The notes below the pieces were generated by a model that did no database searches, was not told where the DNA came from, and saw nothing but the letters and a program-made list of their open reading frames with translations. From Aselliscus stoliczkanus (taxonomy: Eukaryota > Chordata > Mammalia > Chiroptera > Hipposideridae), in the NCBI GenBank assembly GCA_033961575.1, contig CM066728.1:103554852-103618851 (forward strand): 64,000 nt of DNA. Direction: 5' to 3'. The translations under genes were made by a program, and so were the position numbers. Below are positions 56,187-64,000 of the stretch, piece by piece (positions within the stretch are counted from its first letter, which is position 1; each line of letters starts with the position of its first letter).

Positions 56187-56433
56187 GGCTAGACCACATA
56201 TGGCCCCAGATCACATAAGGCCCCAGATCACATAAGGCCCCAGATCACATGAGGCCCCAGATCACATAAGGCCCCAGATCACAGAAGGCCCCAGATCACA
56301 TAAGGCCCCAGATCACGTATGGCCCCGGATCACATAAGGCCCCAGATCACATATGGCCCCGGATCACATAAGGCCCTAGGTCACATATGGCCCCAGATCA
56401 CAGATGACCCCCAGATCACAGATGGCCCTGGTT
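56187..56433 (+). repeat. 17-bp minisatellite, about 14 units
   Basis: Consensus GGCCCCAGATCACATAA. Twelve consecutive 17-bp units start at 56202 (every 17 bases to 56389), preceded by a 15-bp degenerate unit at 56187 and followed by an 18-bp unit at 56406 and a partial one at 56424. Variants are single substitutions (CATAT, CAGAT, CATGA, CCGGAT). There are no spacers, so it is not a CRISPR. Confidence 0.98.
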
Positions 56434-56790
56434 AAAGTCAAGTTACAGATTTCACACTGCTCAGTAAGAGCAACGAGAAGCCCCATCTGGCTTTAGACAA
56501 GTGACATTACCAGACTTGTGCTTATAAAAGGCATGGCTGACTGCTGCACACAGAATGTACTGGAGATGACATGACATTGCAATATTAACCTAAGGCTCTC
56601 TCTACTTTCAAGAAGCTCAGAGCTCTCGAAAGAGCAGGATGCTAGAACAGCAGCAGGGCCATGGTCGTGCCCAGCAAAGCAGAAAAGAGTCAGGCTCTGC
56701 CAGCTGGCCCTGGCGATGGGAAGAGTCTGATTTTTAGATGAGCTACACTGAGGCCAACTGCCTCCCATGACACTGACCTCCTGTCTTCCA

Positions 56791-57339
56791 CCCTCCAGAT
56801 CTGAATCCTGCCTTGGCCCATCTATACTCTCAACCCCTCCAGCAGCAAACCCAGACTGTGCTGAACGGACAAGAGGCGGTAACACAAACAGAAGATGAAA
56901 GAGCTCCCAGGGAGGGGGCTTTTCTGCCTACCCATGGTGGATCACTTGTGGTCCGCTGAGAATTGAGAATGAAAGGCCCTTCTCTAAGGGTGTATGCTTG
57001 AGAGGGAAGACGTGCCACTCCCAAATCTCTACCACACAGGCTACAGGAGCCACCTGACACTGCAAACCTTCTCTGGGCTCCACACTGAGCACTTGCCAAT
57101 GGCAGCCACTCCTTCCTTCCATGGCAAGTGACAAATTAGGAATGGAGTCACACTGCTTTCCTGTGACCCCAGATTTGCTACTGAACCCTAAAACAAAGCT
57201 TACCTGTCCCATTATTTGCTGTCTACAAAATGAGTGTTTTGATATCTTGAGACTCCAATCATTGTATGATTTTGGCACGCAAAGACATTAAAATAGAAAT
57301 CTACAAAAAAAATTTTAATTAAAATAGAAATCCAGTAAT
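56791..57339. other. Unassigned stretch
   Basis: Opposing frames at 56830-57278 (minus) have no recognised domain. Confidence 0.4.
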
Positions 57340-57560
57340 AGCCCTCCAATATCCCCTCTGAGCCAGGCTCTACGCACATATATCTCACCCAACACTGCCG
57401 GCTCCTCTACGAGTAAGGTATTATTATCTCCATTTTACAGAAGAGGAAACCGAGGTTCTGAGTGGGTACCACCATTTGCCCAAGGACACAGGAGGAATAA
57501 ATGGCTGGGGTTGTGACTTGAACCAAGTTGTAGTGTGATTCTGGAGGCCCACTCTCAATC
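57340..57560 (+). repeat. MIR SINE relic
   Basis: ATTATTATCTCCATTTTACAG, AAGAGGAAACCGAGGTTCTG, TTGCCCAAGGACACAGG in MIR sense order. Confidence 0.9.
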
Positions 57561-57724
57561 AGTATGCCCACTACTTTCCAAACTGCTGGTCATTTGTCAA
57601 TGTGGAAAAACTCCTGGGCTCCACCTACATCATAGTATCTTAGCAGAGGTTGGCACCAACCTGATGGCACCAACATGAAAAGGCCTGAAAAGTCAATATC
57701 AGTGAGACAAGAAAGGTTTTGTCC

Positions 57725-57915
57725 TTTAAAAACCAGATGTGTAACCTAGGCCGGTTACTTAAGCTCTCCATGCCTCATCTATAAAATAGGGATACTCAGA
57801 ACAACGCCTGCCTCGTAGAGTCTTATGAGGATTAAACAAAATGAATTTAAAAAGCATTTGATACAGTCTATCATAAAGTTGGTGCTCTATAAACATTAGT
57901 CATTATTAGTATTGT
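57725..57915 (-). repeat. MIR SINE relic
   Basis: Antisense MIR: CAGATGTGTAACCTAGGCC, TCCATGCCTCATCTATAAAATAG, GTCTTATGAGGATTAAAC, GTTGGTGCTCTATAAACATTAG. Confidence 0.9.
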
Positions 57916-59189
57916 TATTATTACAATAGTTTTGCACACTTCTCCTCCATCTTTTTACCCTGGTTGTGCAGTGCCTCTGACTTTCTAAATGGCAAGTGGA
58001 AACACATTTAGATAAATGGAATTCAATCAGCTCTGCGTTGGCTGGAGTTTGTTTGATGAAGGTGGGGTCCTGGGTAGTGAGGAAAAACAGCTCTGCCAGT
58101 TACCACTAGATGGAGCTAATATATTACAACCCACCCACAATGCTTTCCATTTAATTTCACAATAAAAAATGTGCTTGAGGACTGGCAGGCGCCAGGGTAT
58201 TATTTTCTAAATGTTGCCCATTATTCTACTTCTGGCACAAGGGCCTACATTGCTCCTTACATTAGGCCACGCCCTACCCTGAGAAAAAGACAGGGATTGT
58301 ATTCCAATTGCTTTATTTTAGCTAGAAGACAACTTAAATAGTTGTCTTTTGATGTCATAATTACAGTCCTGCAGTCAACACAAGAAATTCACATTTTTTG
58401 CTAAATGTAAAGTGTAATGAATTATTGCTATAAAATACTGGCTTGATACAAGCAGAGATTAGTGAAAGAATCTTAGATAAGAGTTTTACAGTTGGTGGTT
58501 TCCTTGATTAAGAAAAATCATATGACCTCCTGGAATTCAAATGCCCTCTCAGACTAATTTAACAGTGATTATGGTCAATTTTCCCCACCTAATTTTAACA
58601 GTAAATTCCTGCCTTTTCTCAAGTTTTCCATATCCACAATACCCAGCATCACCCACAGATGGAAGCCCTGAACACAATTTCAGGCTAGTTTCCATGAAAG
58701 GGTCATTCAAGGATTCCTGCCGCTTGCCACATCGCCTTGGTGATGAAATGCTGTTGTGTTGGTCCTTGGGAAGCTCAGGTGGGAAGGTTTTTGGCATTCT
58801 CTGTCCCAGTCGACAGAGGACTCTTCCCTGAGTTGCACGCCTTGCTCTTCCGAATGGAAAAGTTCTCTCTTCCCAACCATTATCAGTAGATTTCACACAA
58901 GGTGTTCAGATAGTTCTCACTCACACTATTCCAAACGATGAGGCAAGGAGCTTTTGCAAAGGGAAAATATCATGTAATTTTCTGTTCTCACAGCCAAAAG
59001 TAATTTCAAAGGGAGCCTGTTTTTAATTTCTTGTTTTGGTTTCCATTTGGACACGCTGAAGAGCCCTTGAAAGCTGTATCATTGGGGATTCTGGATTCAA
59101 AGGAGAAAGACCTGTCTGTATGCCCTGGCATGATTCAGACAATTTCCATGACTTGAATGCCTCTCATATTTCATCTTTCAGCCCAGAGC
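57916..59189. other. Repeat-poor non-coding stretch
   Basis: No recognised repeat. It contains a CTCF-like motif (58103-58116) and a perfect 9-bp-stem hairpin, AAGACAACT, loop TAAAT, AGTTGTCTT (58326-58348). The opposing frames 58541-58831 and 58549-58896 overlap each other and lack domains. Confidence 0.4.
58103..58116 (+). promoter_or_regulatory. CTCF-like motif
   Basis: CCACTAGATGGAGC differs by about one base from the common CTCF core CCACTAGATGGC. It lies in repeat-poor DNA. Inferred from the motif only. Confidence 0.3.
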
Positions 59190-59345
59190 CCATTTGACAT
59201 GCATTTTCTTACATTGGTCTCCACACCATTGCTGTCGGAAGACAAGGCAGGCAACTGCTGTCAGTGCATACGATCAGATTTGTCCAAGATTGAAAGTTAG
59301 CTGGTGGTAGAGTGTGGACTCAACCCCAAGTCTTCACACAATGGG
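59190..59345 (+). repeat. Diverged MIR-like relic
   Basis: Only the 3' part is persuasive: GATTTGTCCAAGATTG, AGCTGGTGGTAGAGTGTGG, ACTCAACCCCAAGTCTTC. Confidence 0.45.
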
Positions 59346-59588
59346 GCTTTGGTTCTCACTGCTACACATCACACACTGTTTCTTAATCGCTTCTGGTCCT
59401 GTGATGTTCATCGTCAACTGCCTTCAGCTCTGCATGGGCCGTATGTAGTCTCTGTCCAACTAAATTTAAGTTTAAAGACAACAACAGGGTCTAGTAAACC
59501 TGCTGTTCCCGCAAAACCTTAAACACAAAAGAAGCCATTATTAGGTAGGTCTTTATTGTGTGAAGAATGAGCATGATAGAGGCATTTT

Positions 59589-59691
59589 TTTTTTTTGAAG
59601 GCGGTGTCACTGGCCCTCATATTGTGGGACCCGAACTGGGGCCGCTGGCTTCCCAAACCAGCGCTTAACCACTGCGCCACTCAACTGGCCT
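59589..59691 (-). mobile_element. tRNA-derived SINE, short form
   Basis: T-run, GGCGGTGTCACTGGCCCTC, GGGACCCGAACTGGGGCCGC (B box antisense), GCTTAACCACTGCGCCACTC. Flanking GGCATTTT occurs at 59581-59588 and 59692-59699. Confidence 0.93.
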
Positions 59692-59699
59692 GGCATTTT

Positions 59700-60989
59700 A
59701 TTTGTATACCCTTAAATCTAAATAAAACTGAATGCTTAGATTCTCCTTTTGTAAAATGGGAAAACACATCAGGACTGAAAAATGGACAATTTTTTTCCAA
59801 ATTCATTTTAAATTGAAAAAACTATGTCAATTCAGGGCACACTCATTTCCTATTCTATACCCATTGTGGATTTAGGTTATAATTTTGATGACAGCAAAAA
59901 GAGTGGGGTGTTTTCCTGTTTTTCTTTGCTAAATGACATGATTTGGGTACAAGTAAAATTGTGTTTCTGTGGGTTCGCCTCCATATTTACTCTCTGCCTG
60001 ACTCCCATTTTCCAGTGTTTCATAGTCTGGAGAGGAAGTGTGGTCAGGTGGTCAGGAAAACAGTTTAGGAGACTAGAGCCATCGTGGTTTCTATTCCTGT
60101 CTTGCTCCCTGACTCATCATAAGATTGTAAGAGAGCCACTGAAATATTATGAGCCTCCATTTATCCACTTCTTCCCTACCTAAAGATGTTGCTCAGAAAT
60201 AATCAGATCATCAGATGATGTGAAATAAAAAATAAGTTTGGCTCTAAAAAGAAATAATACAACTTGAATACAAACAAGGCTTTATCAAATGGGTAATAAT
60301 GTCTACAGAAGAAAAACAAGATCCTCTAATTTTACCAACTGAAAGGAGTCATCAAAGGTTCTTTTAGTAAGGTTGGTTCAGCTAGTTATAGGTACTGACA
60401 GAGATAGTATCTGAAAAACAACTCATGATGGAATGAAAATCAAAGAACCAAGACTCTAGGAAAGAGGAATGTCAGATATTTGGAGGTCTTGCCCCTGGAC
60501 TCCAGAAGGAAAAGGTAACTGAGCAGAAGAACTCAAATTTCATTTGGGGATGACACTCTTAGGCATACCAATAGACCTTCTTGGGAATTCCTATCTGATC
60601 AGGCTACAAATTCAAGATCCACTTGAGATCCTGGTTTATTTCCACCCTTTGTTTTCTCCCTGTTATCCTTCTTCCAGGTACAGTGGATGTTATCCCTTGT
60701 TGAGTTAAAAGGGGGGACTCTGCCTAACAGAAATCAAGCCCCCCAATTACTCACACATAGAGAATCATTTTTATTCCATCTAGTAGTCTACTAGCTGGTT
60801 GATTGACTGGTTTCTCAGCCACCAACAGTCATCCAGAGAACACAGTAGTGCCACCTCCAGAATCTCACTGTTGGTTCAATAACTGGTGTCATTGTGTTAG
60901 GGGTTGCTGTTACCTTTGTAAGATAAAACCTGATGAATCAATGGCTCACTATATTTCTGACACTGAAATTAATGATAATATTATTATAA
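59700..60989. other. Unassigned stretch
   Basis: A very diverged antisense MIR may lie near 60040-60150. The 119-codon plus frame 59824-60183 crosses it and has no recognised domain. Confidence 0.4.
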
Positions 60990-61195
60990 GAATAACAATT
61001 ATTTACTAAGTATACACTAATTGCCAGGCACAATCCTCAGCATATTCTATACATGACCTTACTTAACTCTCCCCTAAATCCGATAAGGTACAATTTGATA
61101 TTCTCATTTTATAAACTAGGAAGCTTAGAAATAAAGGAAGTTGCCAGAAGCCATGGAGTGAGGAACGAAACCCAAAGCTGTCAGACTCCAAGGCC
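60990..61195 (+). repeat. MIR SINE relic
   Basis: TTATTTACTAAGTATACACTAATTGCCAGG, GATAAGGTACAATTTGATATTC, AAACTAGGAAGCTTAGAAA, AAGTTGCCAGAAGCC in MIR sense order. Confidence 0.88.
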
Positions 61196-63012
61196 GTGAT
61201 ATTGACAGCTGAGATGTGCTGCCTCCTTCCAAGTGGAATAGGTCAAAGGGCTGCTCCCTCTCGGAGGGGTTAGGGGAGCAGCAAAGGGCTTGACACTCAA
61301 TACACCTTCTTTTCCATGACGTAGAGAAGCAGAGAGGGCTGTTTCTATGGACTGGGAGGATTTACTGGGTTTCTGTTTCTGCTGGCGGCAGCCAATTGGC
61401 CCACCTGGTTTCGATGCTTGAAGAGCAGCTGAAAAGGTGGTGCCAACTCCTGTCTGCATGCCTGCTTGTTACATAAAATGAGTGTTTTGGCGGGGAGGGA
61501 GTGGTGGAGGGATGAAGAAAATAACAATTCAGGATATCAAATATTCTCAGGATACAACTTGGTGAACAAGAAAAAGAAGGAGACACTCAGAAAGAAACCT
61601 GCATAACAGGTATAGCCCATGCTCCCACAGACAGTGAGTAGGGACCTGTGGAGGATTTGCCATTATCATACTTCCTGAAGGACAGAATCAGAACATTCAA
61701 ACTAAGGGGTCAAAGGCCCAAGAAGGAAAAAAAAACCATCAGGGTAGATAACTCACAGTCCAGGCCTATGTGGACTTGACTTAACCAGCAGCATGTGACT
61801 GGAAAAATCCCCAAGAACTGGAAGTGCTGGTCAGGAAATTAAAGGGTCAGGATGTACAGATGTTGTTTTTATCTTTATTTCCAATTTAGGATTCAGACTT
61901 TGAGAGAAGATACACAGTATGAGAAGAAAACTTTGATAGGGGAATCGTATAATGTAGAGTCCAAACTAGCACATTTTTGAAAACAAAAAGGGGAAGTATT
62001 AATTACCCCAGGAAAAACACATAGATTAGGACTGTCTCAGATAAACTGGAACATATGGTCATTCCAACCTTTGGGGAAACCCATCAATACAACAACAAAA
62101 TCTTAGAGAGAAATCTGGGGAATGGTAAAATATATATACACATATGTCCCTACATATATAGGTGTATACAATATAGAGAGGGGGAACAAAGGAGGTATGG
62201 TAATGGGCATATACTGGAGAAATTGGTTAATCTTGACACTGATCATAAAATGGACATATTCATAAATTATGGAAGTAAGGAGAGACTTCAAGTACCTAGA
62301 AACATTGGCAATTTCCATATGAGAATCACGCCTTCTGATATCTGGATTTAACTTGCCTTGTTTGCAATTTCACTTCTCAGAAAGTAAAGGAAATGGCAAA
62401 GAACTGCTACTTTGGGTGTGATTCTCCTTAATAAAGAGGAACTTCTAAAGGAGCTGAGATTCAACACAGGCTCAGATCTGTGTCCTGCTACCAATCCCAA
62501 CAGTTTCCAAAGTAAGAGATGTAAGGTGCCCAAGGCTGAGATGGTTTAAGAGGGAAGAGAAGCCCATGAAGTGAAAACCACACAAGATAGTTACAATTGA
62601 TCTCTGCATAGTGAAGGACACAATGCTAAAAAGACCTGCAAAAATAGGGCCAGAGATACCAAAGCCAAGACAGGTAAGGCTGGTGAAAAAGTCTAAGCCA
62701 TGAAGGAGGCCTTCTTGGGAGCAAGATGGAAGAATTTTCAAACACGTCTCCTCTTAGAGAACCCCTGTCACACTGAATGAGCACAGTAGGTAGAAGAGTT
62801 GAGGGCCAATCTACGTCTCCTTCAAGCCATGGCTGGTTATTCATTTATTTCCACTGAAGAATTCTCACTCTGAAGTTAGTCTTCCCACTGCCTCTCTTTT
62901 TTTCACTCTCTCTCAGCAAGCACTCCCAAGGTGAATTTAATTTGTAGTCAAGTCATAGAGATAAATAAGAGACAAAAGGCAGCTGACAATAGCAATGGGA
63001 TTTGAAATAAGC
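61196..63012. other. Unassigned stretch
   Basis: About 1.8 kb without a recognised gene or repeat. Several overlapping minus frames at 61181-61586 and 62103-62844 have no recognisable domains. Confidence 0.4.
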
Positions 63013-63025
63013 AGGAATATGTTTT

Positions 63026-63148
63026 TGTTTGTTTGTTTGTTTTGTTTGTTTTTTGAGGGCAGTGTCACTGGCCCTCATATGTGGGACCCGAACCAAGGCC
63101 GCTGGCTTCCCAAGCCAGAGTTTAACCACTGCACCACTCAGCCGGCCC
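63026..63148 (-). mobile_element. tRNA-derived SINE, short form
   Basis: A (TTTG)n tail, GAGGGCAGTGTCACTGGCCC, GTGGGACCCGAACC (B box antisense), TTTAACCACTGCACCACTC, GCCGGCCC. Flanking AGGAATATGTTTT (63013-63025) and AAGAAATATGTTTT (63149-63162) form the target duplication. Confidence 0.94.
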
Positions 63149-63162
63149 AAGAAATATGTTTT

Positions 63163-63500
63163 GATATATGGAAGTTCTTCCCATTAAAGCAAAGGAAAGG
63201 AAATAATGTATAAGAGACCCATTGAATATGGAATATCTAAATAGAAAACTTCCAGGAATTGGATTTCCACTGATTTAGAAAACATTACACATTACCAAGT
63301 TCTCAGGTAGTTGGAGTCTTGCATCTTCCGACTGCCTACTGTATATGGAACACAGTAGCACTCAGTAGATATCTGCTCAATCAACAGAGGTAGGGATGAC
63401 ACTCTAGGATCAATATCCATCAATACAGTACATCAATGTCTGTAGTACAGACCTCACAGGACTCACCACTTCATTTGCAACCCGAGGAAGCTGAAAATAA
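63163..63500. other. Unassigned spacer
   Basis: No feature recognised. Confidence 0.4.
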
Positions 63501-64000
63501 GAATATACAGCTCTTGCACTGTTGGTGAGATGGCAGATTGGTGCAGCTACTGTGGAAATCAGTCTGGAGGTATCTCAAAAAAACTGGAAATGGAACTACT
63601 GTATGACCCAGCAATTCCACCATTGGGTATCTATCCAGAGAAACCCAGGATACTAATTTGAAAAAATACATGCACCCCTATGTTTATCGCAGCACTATTT
63701 ACAATAGCCAAGAGTTGGAAACAACAGAAATGCCCATTGGTAGACGACTGGATTAAGAAACTGTGGTACACTTACACAATGGAGTATTACTCTGTCATAA
63801 AGAAGAATGAAATCGTACCATTTGCAATGACATGGATGGACCTAGAGAACATTATGTTAAGTGAAATAAGTCAGTCAGAGAAAGACAAATACCATATGAT
63901 CTCACTTATATGTGGAATCTGAAAAACTGAATGAACGAGCAAAGTAAACAGAAATAGCCTCAGAGATATAGAGGAAAAATTGATGGTTACTAGTTGGGAG
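63501..64000 (+). mobile_element. LINE-1 ORF2 C-terminal end, running off the window
   Basis: ORF2 sense text from CTCTTGCACTGTTGGTGAG through TATGACCCAGCAATTCC to a frame at 63680-63922 that reads cleanly as the L1 ORF2 C-terminus (IAALFTIAKSWKQQ, MEYYSVIKKNEIVPF, SEISQSEKDKYHMI). A stop at about 63660 separates it from the upstream ORF2 text. It is better preserved than the L1s at 10900, 17170 and 45180. The 3' end lies beyond position 64000. Confidence 0.93.

Larger units (their letters stand above)
55585..56790 (+). repeat. Long ancient repeat with a hAT insertion and an internal minisatellite
   Basis: The first part (55585-55815) has TTTATTCATTCTGTGG, TTATTTATTAGGCACCTCC and AGCGCCAGGCTCTG, with ATGGAGCTTACAGCC. 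A DNA-transposon relic interrupts at 55816-55995. The rest resumes with GGAACAGCATATACAAAGAGCC, continues into the minisatellite and then GAAGCCCCATCTGGC, AGTGACATTACCAGACTTGTG and CATGGCTGACTGCTG. This is the expected order for this family. Confidence 0.65.

Noticed and set aside
56187..56433. Possible CRISPR-like array
   Set aside because: Units are 17 bp and directly adjacent with no unique spacers, and the genome is mammalian.
59824..60183. 119-codon plus-strand frame as a gene
   Set aside because: No domain recognised, and it crosses text that looks like a decayed MIR.
1..64000. A bacterial-type operon, phage or defence system
   Set aside because: No long coding frames, no ribosome-binding sites and a repeat content that is wholly mammalian.

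Overview
This window is mammalian nuclear DNA with no recognisable protein-coding gene, RNA gene or CpG island. It is AT-rich, intergenic or deep-intronic sequence made up largely of interspersed repeats. The tRNA-derived SINEs (heads of the type GGCCGGCCGAGTGGCGCAG, bodies ending in CCCAATTCCCCAA), the L1 3' ends finishing in CACCCCAATAAA, and the Tc1/mariner copies together suggest a bat (Chiroptera). The family or species cannot be fixed from the sequence alone. MIR, L2, MER5A and MaLR/MLT1 relics are the usual eutherian background.

Layout. 1-1460: a SINE cut by the window edge, then a 5'-inverted (twin-primed) L1 with a 17-bp target duplication. 1460-5790: old repeats and unassigned DNA. 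5790-8200: a SINE, MIR pieces and an old minus-strand LTR-like repeat split by a GATA microsatellite, which itself holds a full-length but dead mariner. 8200-12100: a small minisatellite, a repeat-poor stretch and an old L1. 12100-13550: a SINE and one MLT1-type LTR nested inside another of opposite orientation. 13550-26800: degraded L1, L2, MIR and LTR pieces, including two copies of one unassigned repeat. 27990-36660: MIR, five SINEs of three architectures, CA and GT/GA microsatellites, a HAL1/L1-like fragment and an ERVL-like internal relic. 36660-40790: L2, an L1 3' end in a MIR, an internally deleted mariner, MER5A and another trimeric SINE. 41260-50650: L1 and L2 relics, LTR-like material inserted in an L2, and an MLT1-type LTR holding an 82-bp mariner MITE. 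51700-56800: a SINE, an L1 relic, and an old repeat in which a 17-bp minisatellite has expanded. 56800-64000: MIRs, two short SINEs, a repeat-poor stretch and an L1 that runs off the right edge.

No operon-like or pathway organisation exists here. The biology is the order of insertions: L2, MIR and MER5 first, then MaLR/ERVL, then mariner and its MITE, then bat SINEs and L1, most of which still have visible target-site duplications. All open frames of more than about 100 codons fall inside repeats or have no recognisable family. I found no convincing new biological system. The most informative items are the mariner/MITE pair, the multimeric SINE architectures, the twin-primed L1 and the minisatellite seeded inside an ancient repeat.
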